DNA from: Lomentospora prolificans
Taxonomy: Eukaryota > Ascomycota > Sordariomycetes > Microascales > Microascaceae
Direction of reading: 5' to 3'
Length of the DNA: 64,000 nucleotides
Assembly (NCBI GenBank): GCA_029532625.1
Contig: JARFXM010000003.1
Location: forward strand, 2,170,001-2,234,000
Shown here: piece by piece, positions 11,286 through 22,318 of the stretch
Numbering within the stretch: the stretch's first letter is position 1
Layout of the letters: each line of letters starts with the position of its first letter
The notes under the pieces: generated by a model
What the model saw: the letters and a program-made list of their open reading frames with translations, nothing else
What the model was told of the DNA's origin: nothing
Databases searched by the model: none
Made by a program: the position numbers and the translations under genes

Positions 11286-13682
11286 TTAGCTGAAGAGGTC
11301 GCCCTCCCCCAACTTATGCGCTTGACCCTTCCTCAGTAAGTGCCGGTAATATCTGTCCTTCTGCGCTGCCTCTTTTGTCTCGCGTTCTTTCTTTTTTCGT
11401 TCATAGATCGCTCTGACGCATTTTCTAATCTGGTCTTTACCCTCATCATAGTTGGCTTTTGCAAGTGCAGATATCTTGTCAACCTGCTCGGGGCTATAAA
11501 TGAAATTCCAAGTGGAAAGGAACTCAGTGGTACCAGGATTGACACCCGGTACCTGTGGGTTGGAAAGCAAGGGGAGATACACGATAGCGAGGCCTGCTGT
11601 AGGAGATGATAAGAGGGACCAAGAATCCGGCGACGCGTCGATGGCCTTGCTCGGTGGCGGGGGAGAGCTCGACCGCTCCTGGGTGCTGCCGACCCAAATC
11701 GTACAGTATCCGAGATCTTTTGACGCCTTCTCTACCTTCTCTCTCTCCTCGGTACGCTCCCTGCTGCGTGGCATACCCTTAGGCTTATCCAAGCTCAATT
11801 GCTCAGCCTGAGCTTCTGCGAGCTTCGTGTCTGCTTCTGCCATGGTGGCCGCCGTTGCCTTGTCTAAGTCCCTTCCCGTCTTCTCCACCGAATCCTCCTC
11901 TTTGGGCCATCCGACGCCCACCGGCCACCCTTTTATGCCACGTTGTCTGGCGTACCCATCGGTAACCGCTAGCCAGTTATCCTGCCTGATGTCTGCAGAG
12001 TTATCAAACGCAATGATAACATCGACGTTCCTACCCGGGCGAAGTAGCGGGTACATAGGGAGGTTATTGGACATTCCCGCATCCATAAGTTGCAGGGTTT
12101 CATTCTGCAGGAGGCTTTCTGGTGTGGTCTTTGGCAATTTTCCGTACATTCCATAAGCAAAGTTAGGTAAGGTGGCTGGTTCAATGGGGTGGACTTTGCT
12201 TAGGTCGTCACTCCTCCCCGTGATAAGTTCGTCCACGACTGCGAACCCCGTTAACCCTTTTACGATAGGCCGAATCTCACGGTAGTAATGATTGAGGGTC
12301 GCGCAAAAGGCACTTCCGAAGATGCCCATTAACAGAGGCATGCGGAGTTCCGGTTGATGCACACCGCTGTCTGGGAGGACGTCGCTTCCGTTCTTGAATT
12401 TCCTCCCCATAGCCCATGTTGGAATACCAGCAGATAGCTCCTCGCAGAAAAATTCGTAGGGCGTTATCTCGAACCACTGGAACCATGATTCCCGCTTAGC
12501 TCGTTGCTTCGCGTCCTCCGGAGCTGAAGGCTGCAGATTAGATGGGTCAGAGGAAGCCTCGGGAATCTCATGCCGCACGGCTGTGTATATTGGGAGAGGA
12601 TTCTGGCCAAATTTGATGTATTCCTTCTGATTCGAGATCTTGAGATCCTTATCGTTCACCTCGAGCTCCCCAACCGGCACAAACAACCTGGCGGCTAAAA
12701 GAAGTCCGTAGATGTCAACTAGGCCAATCTCCGCATGGCTAGCACCCCTAAGTTTCTCAACTAAGCCACGCAGCAGGTACTTGTCAGTTGGTGCGGAGAT
12801 GAGGGTTTGAAGAGCGTTGGGAGGATATGCAATGTGGATTCCGGTACGGTTTTTGAGGTGATTGAGAACCCGCTGAATGCTACACTTGCCAAGGGAGGAG
12901 AAGTTGATGGCTTGAAGCCAACAAGAGCCACTGACGCCCGCTGTATATGTTACGCAGTCGAGGAGGCCATCCTGTTCAGCTGCGAGGAGTGACCCGGCGC
13001 CCGCGACCAGTGCCCTCAAACCACCCCCAGATCCGCACACCGCTATGGTCGGAACGTCGTCTGGGTGCACGTCTCGTTCGTTAAGACCAAGGTACTTTGC
13101 GAGCGCAAACCTGGCTACCTGTCTTCTTCTCTCAAGGAATTCCTTTTCCTCGTCGCACAACAAATTGGAGACTCTGACATGCGCCGAATAGCATATTTCC
13201 GGATTAAGGGTGGGGTCTTGAGCTTCCTGCCAAATCTCTTCCGCAAGCGACCCACGCTTGTTGGAAAGGTCATCCTGAAGCTTCAACAGATAGCCAGGCA
13301 CAACCTTGGTCCATTCAGGGAGGATGTAGTCAACGATTTTTTCCGGGAGTGCGCTCCATTCTATGTCCGGAAGATCAGGAAGGTCCGGTAAATTGCCGGT
13401 GACTACGGATGAGACGGGCCGTTTGTCTTTAGCTTCAGAGTCAGCCGGCAGCTTCATCGACCGTGGTTGAAAGGCCAGTTTCTTGGCTTCAGCTGGCGGA
13501 GAAACCCAAAGCCAAGTAAGAACACCTGCCGTTATGACTATCGCAGGCCTGATCGCCCGCCTCTTCCGGGGGACTCTCGGGCGAGTGAAGAAGAAACGGC
13601 GATGGGATCCATTAGGCTGGTGGCGAGCAGGTATTATTGACCTTGACCGGCGCGTGAGCGCCGTCATGCGAGTCTGGAACAT
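11286..13682 (-). CDS. Cytosolic-phospholipase-A2-family lipase with mitochondrial-type leader
   Basis: Single exon, 798 aa. The family (lysophospholipase/cPLA2 catalytic domain) hydrolyses fatty-acyl esters of phospholipids with a Ser-Asp dyad. The oxyanion loop CGSGGGLRAL is at about 216-225. The nucleophile elbow TAGVSGSCW (Ser251) replaces the common GLSGS form, and the catalytic aspartate lies in MDAGMSNNLP (Asp534). The N-terminus has many Arg and no acidic residues over 45 positions. A hydrophobic segment follows (AIVITAGVLTWLWV, about 47-60), which together suggest mitochondrial import and membrane anchoring. No C2 domain is visible. A mitochondrial cPLA2 (PlaA) is known in Aspergillus; orthology is inference. 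It is convergent with the dehydrogenase gene across 204 bp. Confidence 0.92.
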   Translation of the reverse strand: MFQTRMTALTRRSRSIIPARHQPNGSHRRFFFTRPRVPRKRRAIRPAIVITAGVLTWLWVSPPAEAKKLAFQPRSMKLPADSEAKDKRPVSSVVTGNLPDLPDLPDIEWSALPEKIVDYILPEWTKVVPGYLLKLQDDLSNKRGSLAEEIWQEAQDPTLNPEICYSAHVRVSNLLCDEEKEFLERRRQVARFALAKYLGLNERDVHPDDVPTIAVCGSGGGLRALVAGAGSLLAAEQDGLLDCVTYTAGVSGSCWLQAINFSSLGKCSIQRVLNHLKNRTGIHIAYPPNALQTLISAPTDKYLLRGLVEKLRGASHAEIGLVDIYGLLLAARLFVPVGELEVNDKDLKISNQKEYIKFGQNPLPIYTAVRHEIPEASSDPSNLQPSAPEDAKQRAKRESWFQWFEITPYEFFCEELSAGIPTWAMGRKFKNGSDVLPDSGVHQPELRMPLLMGIFGSAFCATLNHYYREIRPIVKGLTGFAVVDELITGRSDDLSKVHPIEPATLPNFAYGMYGKLPKTTPESLLQNETLQLMDAGMSNNLPMYPLLRPGRNVDVIIAFDNSADIRQDNWLAVTDGYARQRGIKGWPVGVGWPKEEDSVEKTGRDLDKATAATMAEADTKLAEAQAEQLSLDKPKGMPRSRERTEEREKVEKASKDLGYCTIWVGSTQERSSSPPPPSKAIDASPDSWSLLSSPTAGLAIVYLPLLSNPQVPGVNPGTTEFLSTWNFIYSPEQVDKISALAKANYDEGKDQIRKCVRAIYERKKKERETKEAAQKDRYYRHLLRKGQAHKLGEGDLFS

Positions 13683-16395
13683 CTTTCCGTAGCACTGATA
13701 TGGAGCTCGTTAGCCTCCAGAGGCGCCGGCGAATGGAGCGGAATTGGCGAGAATATGTTCAATTGCGTTTGTGGCATCCTTTCGGGAGAAAATTGACCGG
13801 CTGAGAATGAATGACGTTCATGGCTGAGCTTCAATCACCAGAGACTAGCACCATTGTACCTGGCGCCGGTCGCTTCCGAAATCAGGAAAGATGGCTAGTG
13901 ATGTAAGTGTTATCAGAGTACGATGATTTTGGTGTTGATATCACCTTTATTGTAGGTACCTCTATATGAGGTGCTTTCGGAATACAAATTTCGAGATTTA
14001 CTGATACACACATGTACCTGACTCGCCCGTGCCGAAACAAAGAAAAATTCCGGGTAGTTTCATCAAATAGAAGCGCCCGTCAGACCGTGGTTTCTTTCAA
14101 CAATCAGGCGAATGCACTCAAGACACTTTGCGCCATGCTGGCTGTGTACCTTCCTGTTGTAGGCGACAACGCTTGTGGCAGGCGCCAATTGACATGTGGC
14201 AGGCACTGCACGGGCGCCAGCGGTAGCCTTCTCCTGGCGCACCAGTCTTGAGAACCTCAGGCTCGAGAGGCGCGCCGAGCGTGCGTCAATTGATGGAATG
14301 TCCCTCCGTAACAAGTGGTAATCATTAGAGGAAACTACGTTCTTACCACCATATTCTCCACCATTGATGTCCACATAATTCTGAAGAAACGTTTCGGGGA
14401 CCTTCACATCCGAAACGAGCATATGTAGACAACAAGCGTTCTATTGGTAGATCTGACATTGGCCGTCGATTTTGCCTCTACCATTCATGTTGATCTTTGG
14501 TGTAGCTAAGGTATGTTATGTAATCGGTTCAGAGACCTTTCAGTCTGATGACCTGTTGCAGATCAACGCCAAAGGAGTGACGACCAAGGCGCACGGTAAT
14601 CTCGAAGGCTAGACAGTTGGGAAGACGGATCGGCTCTTTTGAAGGGCTCTGACCCCCTCTTAACAGTGCTGGTATTATTAGTGCAAACCTGTTCGCTCGA
14701 CTGCAATGACACGGGGCTGGGTGGGCCGAGCTTTGGTAGCGGTCACTGCTTTGCAGGGTCCGTACTCAACGGCCACTGATCGAGGCTTCTAAGCATCTCT
14801 GGAGGGTTGAAGGAGGTCCGGCGCATATCTTGAGTGTCCGGAATTTCGCCAGGTTCAAGAGGGCCAGCGACTCGTAGCCGACTTGAGTACTGATTAGCAT
14901 AAGTAAGGTCTTGGTCTAGAAAAACAACCTTCCGGGTCAGACCCTCCTGAGATTAGAATGGAGAAACAACTTTTCAAGTGGAATTAAAACAACTAGCTGT
15001 TTGCGTCCAATCATCAGCGTCACTGCGGTCTGCCAGATGCAGCCCCTGCCGCTGGGGACATTCCCAGCCATTCCCAATCCGGTCTAGGTCAACCATCCAC
15101 CCCTATTACTCTAAAGAGTCGACCATGGCCTTCTGCCCAGAAAATTACCGTGAGAACACGGAATGGGCTTGCACCTTAATATTGTCCCTTGTGTATTAGG
15201 TAGTACGCCTCTGAAGTACCTGTACCTTGCTCCCATGGAAATTGGAGTGGGAGGAACTGTGAAGCCACTGAGTCGTTCTGCGCCACTGAAGGAGACAATT
15301 CCGAGGTCATGTCAGAGCTCCCCGTGAAAACTGGGTGTTGTATCCACCACATACACGTGTAGAGACGGTACTGCACCTCACTAGGCTTTGATGCAGGCAA
15401 GGTACGGGAACACGTACTTGTAGGACGCGACACTCCTGCTGCTTCAAGCACAGTGTTTCCCTAGTTCTTAGAGAATTGCTGGTCAGGGGTAGGTCGTAGG
15501 ATAGACACAGTGTACATAGCAAACTTTGAATTTCAGCGCCACATCTGCCTTTCCATCGAAGGACCGAAGTACTTGGACAGTGCAAGTGCCCAAGCTCCCT
15601 AGGTTAGGAGGAAATGGGGACGGGCAGGAACGAACCACATTCATCGATCCTTCCCCCTCCCCTGTTCGCTCTCCAAATTAGGGGAACAGTGAACAGCAAC
15701 GAAAAAAAAGTCCAATTTCAGTCTTCCATCGCACCCAACCTCTCACCTCTCTATCCTATCTCCTTCCTTGTGCCCAATCCCAACTATCCTTTTCGCGTCA
15801 TTCATTGACTTCTACTGTTATTGTCCCGATCTTCGGCTCCCATCTTTTCGACATCTCGCCTTGTCGGCCAATTTCTCGTTTTAACCCTTTCGCCTTCGAT
15901 CTCTATCCCTTATTCATAGGTATCTTGCGACGTTTCGACGCAGGCAGGCGCAGGTTCTTTCCGCAAATAGTTATTCAGTAGGTGTTATCCCAGCATCATC
16001 CCCTTACATCTCCTTTCTCCTGTGCCGTCGTCGTGGCTCCATCGGTAGAAGGCGGCTGCCACGCTTTAGAGCTGCCAGATCACCTCACGCTTGCACCTGG
16101 GTCATCAGACGACAAGAGGGCGCTCCTCGCCTCTCGAGAGGACACCTTGGTGCCGCTTCGGTTGATTGCGCTTCCAGTGCACCTTTCCTTCCCCAGCCAT
16201 CGCCGTTCAGCCTCCTCTATCCCACGCCTCTCTGCCGCTCCTGCTGTATTCCATTTAACTGCACCGGCCCTGTCACCGCCCGAGTTGCCCTTTTCACATT
16301 GCTAACCCTCGTTCAATCGGTCAGATACCCCTTTCCACCTCCCACAGCGATCTACCCCGAGGTAGACCTTTTATTTTTCAGCACATATAATCGTT
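13683..16395. other. Long intergenic region and CT-rich leader of the septin gene
   Basis: From 13683 to about 15600 I see no supported gene; short frames lack conserved motifs. From about 15640 to 16395 the strand is strongly CT-rich with many short pyrimidine runs, typical of a long fungal promoter and 5' leader, and it leads into the septin start at 16396. Confidence 0.55.
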
Positions 16396-18685
16396 ATGGG
16401 TAAGAATTTCGCGTGGAAACATGATCCGTACTGTCCAATTGCACGATGCTTGGTCTGGTAGCGCTTGCGATTCCCCCAAGGGCAGTCACACCCAAAAAGG
16501 GGGCTCATCGACTCAATGGCTGCGACCCTGCTTCTGTTTGGCCGCTTCCTTTTGCTTCTTCTCCTGCTTTCGGTCCACTCCGATACGGATTCAATTCTGG
16601 CTACAACACGGTCGCCCCGGCGTTACGCTCCTTTTTTTTCTGGCATCGTTCAACATCGACTCTCTCAGCATCATATCCGCCAATACACCCGGGCTTCGCC
16701 TCATCTCTGAAGCACACCGACGTTCTGCGGTTATGGCCGGAATGCCGAGTCATTGAGGATCATTTGTGTTCTCGCTCCCGTATCAGCAATCGACACCCAA
16801 ATTGTTTATCCCACCAAATCCCGCATTCACTCAAGCCACCTGCGAAAGCTGGTCGTCCCCAACCCCGCGTGCTACCACCCAGCATCGCCTTGGTACACGC
16901 CCTGATGTCTCCGTCAGCCCGGTAGCCCTGGACCTCGATTCTCTAGAAGCCTCAGTGGAATCGAAGGGCCTTGATTCTCCCGCTATCTAAGCGGCGCCTG
17001 GACTTCCATCGTCCTTTGAATCAAATGAGAAGCGGGAGAGACAGCCGTCGAGAGAGGAGCAAACTCCACTAGAAGCCTGTCTGGCCACAACAGTAAATGC
17101 CACGGGACCGCAATCTGCTCGCCAACCAAGCACGCAATTTGTGACAGGTGCCCTATTTTCAAGCTCATTCGCTAACTTCTATTGTTTATAGACCCCAACG
17201 GTTCCCCCATCGGCGCCGAGTCGCCACAAGTTGGCAAGCAGCCTGATGAAGTTTCCATCGGAGAAGAGTTGGCTTCTAACACTATTCCTGCAGCCCCTCA
17301 AGCTGTCAATGATCCCAGGAATGTTGTCCGTAGGAAGTTGACCGGATATGTCGGTTTCGCCAACCTCCCTAACCAATGGCACCGCAAGAGCGTCCGAAAA
17401 GGGTTCAACTTCAATGTTATGGTAGTCGGTAAGTCGATACTGGCCATGAATGGGTTCTCCGCCGGCAAACACTAGCACCTCAACACGGAAGAATATCTCT
17501 TGACACTATAATTTAGGTGAATCCGGCCTCGGAAAGTCCACTCTCGTCAACACCCTCTTCAACACTTCGCTTTACCCCCCCAAGGAGCGCACAGGACCTA
17601 GTCACGACATCATTCCTAAGACTGTCACGATCCAGTCGATCAGCGCTGATATCGAGGAGGCCGGCGTTCGCCTCCGGCTTACTGTCGTTGACACCCCCGG
17701 CTTTGGTGATTTCGTTAACAACGACGAGTCGTGGAGGCCCATCGTTGAGAACATTGAGCAGCGATTCGATGCCTACCTTGATGCTGAGAACAAGGTCAAC
17801 CGCATGAACATTGTTGACAACCGTATTCATGCTTGCGTTTTCTTCATCCAGCCCACCGGCCACTCCTTGAAGCCTCTTGACATCGAGGTCATGCGCCGTC
17901 TCCACACCAAGGTCAACCTTATTCCCGTCATTGCCAAAGCGGACACTCTCACTGATGAGGAGATCCTCAGCTTCAAGGCCAGGGTATGATGAAATTGATT
18001 TTTTTTCAACTCGCTGTTGATTGTTACCCTGCATTGTGCTAACTGCTTGTCTCAGATCCTCGCCGATATCAAGTACCATGGGATTCAGATTTTCGAGGGT
18101 CCTCGGTATGAGCTTGATGACGAGGAGACCATCGCCGAGAACAACGAGATCATGTCGAAGGTTCCCTTTGCCGTCGTTGGTGCTACCAATGAGATCACTA
18201 GCCCCGACGGCCGTAAGGTCCGTGGCCGCCGCTACCCCTGGGGTGTCATTGAGGTCGACAATGAGGAGCACTGCGATTTCGTCAAGTTGCGACAGATGTT
18301 GATCCGAACCCACATGGAAGAGCTCAAGGAGCACACCAACAACAACCTGTATGAGAACTACAGAACCGACAAGTTGCTCGCGATGGGTGTTTCCCAGGAC
18401 CCCAGCGTCTTCAAGGAGGTCAACCCTGCTGTGAAGCAGGAGGAGGAGCGCGCTCTCCACGAGCAGAAGCTCGCCAAGATGGAGGCCGAAATGAAGATGG
18501 TCTTCCAGCAAAAGGTCGCCGAAAAGGAGAGCAAGCTCAAGCAGAGCGAGGAGGAGCTTTACGCCCGCCACCGCGAGATGAAGGAGCAGCTCGATCGCCA
18601 ACGACACGAACTCGAAGAGAAGAAGGCTCGTGTCGAAAGTGGTCGTCCACTGGAAGGCAAGAAGAAGGGATTCTCGCTTCGTTAA
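16396..18685 (+). CDS. Septin, CDC3/AspB type
   Basis: Four exons, 16396-16399, 17192-17428, 17517-17983 and 18056-18685, give 445 aa. Septins are GTP-binding proteins that form hetero-oligomeric filaments at septa, hyphal branches and conidiophores. The sequence shows a polybasic segment (RRKLTGYVGF...RKSVRKGF) before the P-loop GESGLGKS (81-88), the switch DTPGFGD, the G4 motif AKAD (about 220-223) and the septin-unique element in the WGVIEVDNEEHCDFVKLR region. The C-terminal coiled coil (about 366-432) starts QEEERALHEQKLAKMEAEMK. The tail places it in the CDC3 group. The first exon is only ATGG, joined over a 792-nt intron. This start is the best-phased option but the least certain part, and additional small 5' exons in 16400-17191 are possible. 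Confidence 0.93.
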
Positions 18686-19760
18686 GCCTTCTGACAACCT
18701 GCTGCGTCCGCGGACATTGGTTTACCGCTTCGTTTTATTCAGTTTCTGTGTCTCGAGTACCTATGATGTCTCTTACAATACCATCCATGCTGTGTTTTCT
18801 TTTGTCTTTTCTACGTTTCTTGCTCCCACACCCCTTTTGTATCTTCTTTGTTTTATTTGTCAACCACTTCTCTAATTACTACAATTCCCCCTGCCTAATT
18901 TGACACCCGTCCTCGATGGCGTTTTCTTATGACTACAAAAGAACTCGTTTGATTTTGACGGATGACGGGAATTCGTTCTTTTTGATTTACTTTTGGCGAT
19001 CGGATCTGCAGCACGGGGCTGGATGCAGGGAGAGACGGCGGTATCGCGAACTCAGTCAAGGCAGTCAACGAATAGGGTTGTTATTGTTGGAAGGATTGTA
19101 GAGGCCCGATACCTCAATCTTAGCAGTAGACCCCAGCTTTTTTGTTGAGATGGCACGTCGCCGTCAACGCAAATGGCCAGGATGTATGCTGCCCGCGGCG
19201 GTTCGACTTTACATGTATCAACCCTGTACCATAGAACTACAAGTAGCTCCCCTATGGATGAGTGACACGATGAAGGTTTTTCTTTTTTTAGAGTTCGCAT
19301 CGGCCCTGTGCATCCCAGACTTGACTGTTGGTTTAACTTGTCTCCACCTACTTTGGAGTCGTAGCTCCCGTAATCCAAATAGGGGAGGTGACCTGGTGCT
19401 TCTTATGTGCGTAGGTGCTTCAACGTGAGGGATGAAGCTGACCCAACGGAGGAGAACATCCCGTTCTGGCGGGGTCGAACACACGGGGCAAAGCAACGAG
19501 CAGTGCGATTCGTGTTTCTGAGAGTAATAGTAGCCCAATCTCAAGATCAAGTGTAGGTATTCAAATAATATACATTGGGTACTTATACAAGTACTTAACA
19601 ACTCTACCCGTCTAGATACTCTGCCGCCATATCTTATCCGCGCTCCGCGTGCTACTTCTCTGAACTATGATACAGCATATATAAAGTGTACATTAGACAC
19701 CGATACCTACGTAACGCTCCCCTCGTACCAGCTTATCCAACGACATCGGCAACAGAATGT
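18686..19760. other. Intergenic region with no supported gene
   Basis: Contains the 3' region of the septin gene (T-rich to about 18890) and the 3' side of the uS4m gene, which converges from the right. Short frames on both strands lack protein-like features. I see no RNA gene. Confidence 0.6.
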
Positions 19761-21458
19761 TTACCTTCTCCTAAGGTACCATGTGTAGGCCAACTGATTG
19801 ACGTCGTAGGGGAAGGGGGTAGGAACCTCGGCGAGGCCACGGCGGGCGACAGGGTGGCGAAGGTAGACGGCCGCGCAGATGTTCTGGTTGACCTCGAGGT
19901 AGCGTGGGATGAAAGCAAAGGGCTCGAGGTACTTCCTGGGCTGCCAGGGGGTGGCGTAGGGCTTGGAGGGGTCAACAGGGTTCTCGTCATCTTCTTCGTT
20001 GGCGCGGAGGATCTTGCGGAGCTTGCCCTGGTCGGCCGCGGAGAGGATGGTGTCAACCGTGGCAGCTTCGGTCGTTTCGGCGGACTCGCCGGGCTTTACG
20101 GCAGTGACGCTAGACTCATCAAGCTTGAAGCGAGAGAGGTGGGAGGAGAGCTCCTCCATGAGGTCATCGCTGGTCAAGTCTTCCTTCTGACCAAGAGCCT
20201 TCTTGCTCGCCTTTACGAAGGCTCGAAGCTCTTGCTTGCGCTTGGCGTTAAGGTCAGTGTCCTCCTTGAGGATCGTCTTCGCGGACTGGATAAGGGCCTT
20301 GATCCGGCGACGCTGCTCGGCCTCGCGTTCCGCGTAGGGGATTTCGGAAAGGTCAAGCTCCTCCGCCTCTTCGGCAGCAGCGACTTCCTTCTCGGCCTGA
20401 GCCTCTGCCTTCTCAATGGCCTCGCCCTCGGCCGCAGCGGCGTCAACACCCTCCCCGAGCTCTACGACGGCCTCCTCTTCGGCGACGGCTTTGGCCTCCT
20501 CTTTAGCTTGTACCCTCTTGACCGCAGCCTCTAGGGACGCCTGGTTCTTGTCCTTGCCTGCCGCATACATGACCTTGTCAGGGTCGACTTCGAACAAATC
20601 GCCGGGGTTAAGTTGGTAAGAACCGTAGCGCATCTGTTGAGGGGTAGATTAGCTTCTTGAACAAAGAGTGGACAATTGGAAGGGGACGAGAGCTAGCGGA
20701 CCTTCTTGCCGTTGACTTTGACAGCACCGTGGATACAAAACTGTCTTGCTTGACGGGGACTGCTCGCGAACATGGCCCGGAACATGGCAACTTCAAGCCT
20801 GCGCTCGAGAGGCGCAAAGGCCATCTGCATGTATGGGGTCATGTCCTGAATAGGCCTCTTGAGAAGGTTCCTCATTGACCTAGGACCAGGCCTTTGGAAA
20901 CGAGTCTTGGCAGCATCCCTGGCGTCCTCAGCAGCGAGCTGGGCTCTCCTCTGTTGCTCAAGGATGGAGAACGAGTCTGCTGTCACGGGCGGTGGCGCGT
21001 TCTTATCGTTGGGGTCGTGCTCTTTGCCGGAACCACGGCCTTCAGCCTGCTCAGAACCGTCATAGGAAGCGAGATATTCGGGGGGCATCTCAACGGCGGC
21101 GGTGAGACGACGGCTAAAGAGACGATTCCAGCGCTTCTCGCCGACGTGCTCGCCATGGTAGGCACGTGTCATGGATTTGGCGGCCCATTTCTGCTGGAAA
21201 AAGGTCTGTGTAGTGGTACGGACCGCGACTTCGTGTCGGTGAATGTTGTAGAGGTTGTATTTATTCCAGGATTGCCGTAGTTTCTATATATGGGGTGGAG
21301 GAATGTGGGTTAGCAAAGGAGATGGAAACTATGGGTTCATGTGGCGTCCTTAAAGACGGATAGGAGGCAGACGGAGGAGGGTCACGCAAAGTTTCGCAAT
21401 AGGGGTAGGGGGGGCGTACCGGCCGTCCTAGGACGTGGCGCTTCACAGCCTCTCTCAT
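19761..21458 (-). CDS. Mitochondrial small-subunit ribosomal protein uS4m (NAM9 type)
   Basis: Three exons, 21458-21420, 21283-20702 and 20633-19761, both introns in phase 0, give 497 aa. uS4m is an early-binding protein of the mitochondrial small ribosomal subunit. After a 13-residue first exon comes KLRQSWNKYNLYN, characteristic of fungal NAM9 N-termini. The S4 RNA-binding domain lies around 165-235: LERRLEVAMFRAMFASSPRQ, FCIHGAVKVNGKK, then across the intron MRYGSYQLNPGDLFEVDPD. The C-terminal half holds a long Ala/Glu-rich, probably coiled region (about 245-300) and a conserved end with PWQPRKYLEPFAFIPRYLEVN. The donor of intron 2 is GTCCGC, less usual, but the protein alignment across it is exact. 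Confidence 0.93.
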
Positions 21459-22318
21459 CTTGAAGAATTGGCTGGTGGTGGAGGAGAAGCGAGTGTGGAC
21501 AATTCTGCAAGACGGAGATGTATCGCCAGCACGAGATCGTTTGATGCGATTTCTCGAAGCTCTCGAGCCAAAAATTTTGGCGACGACACGGCAACTTCCG
21601 AGCTCAGAAACTGTCCCGTCAGCCGCTGGTTAACAGCTGGCAGCGCGTCCCAAGCCCGCCGCGCTCATCCATGGATGCTAGCGCTGGCTCATACAAGATG
21701 AATGTATCCTCCATCCTGCCAATTTTTCTGCTGTGGGGACAAGGAGCAACGCCACGGCCCCAAGGTTGGTCAATGCTCTGCTCTTAGCACACACACGCAC
21801 TCTCTCTCTCTCGCGCCTGCACATGCAATGTTCGCTCGCAGGAAAAAGTGAGGTAAAAAAGTACAGCAAAAAAATTGTCCGCCGCCGGCCAGCTTCGACG
21901 GGAAAGAGTCAGACCTGACGGATGCCTATTTTTTGTTTCCATTTATTTTACCTTCCTCAATCCCAATTTCCCTTAGACCAAGCCGCCACTCATCCAATTC
22001 CCTCGAATTAAGAGGTCGGTCTTGGAGGCTTGTTTACAGAAGAAATCTTGCTCTCGTTGCTGATCCAACTTACTAGCATTATACATATACATACCTTCCT
22101 CCAAACTGAAGGGTACCCCACCCCACCTTCCCGCCACTTTCTTCGCGACTTGCGATTTTGATTTTCCTTCCCGCTGAAATTCTTCTGTCCCCACCAAACT
22201 CTTTTCCGTCACCAATCCTCTCATTTTCCTCCCTCGAGTCGCATTCACTGTCCCTGACGTACGATTGCCGGTATTTGACCCAATTATATATACTCAGTTC
22301 AATCAAAAACTAGGTATA
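21459..22318. promoter_or_regulatory. Divergent intergenic region between uS4m and the La protein gene
   Basis: This 860 bp lies between outward-facing starts. It includes a CT dinucleotide run near 21800 and a pyrimidine-rich leader before the La start. No coding frame is supported, and no specific factor site could be assigned. Confidence 0.5.

Noticed and set aside
17513..18697. 394-codon minus-strand frame opposite the septin
   Set aside because: Leu/Val/Asp-rich shadow of the septin coding strand, even reading through its introns.
19686..20534. 282-codon plus-strand frame opposite uS4m
   Set aside because: Shadow of the uS4m C-terminal exon; no conserved protein features.
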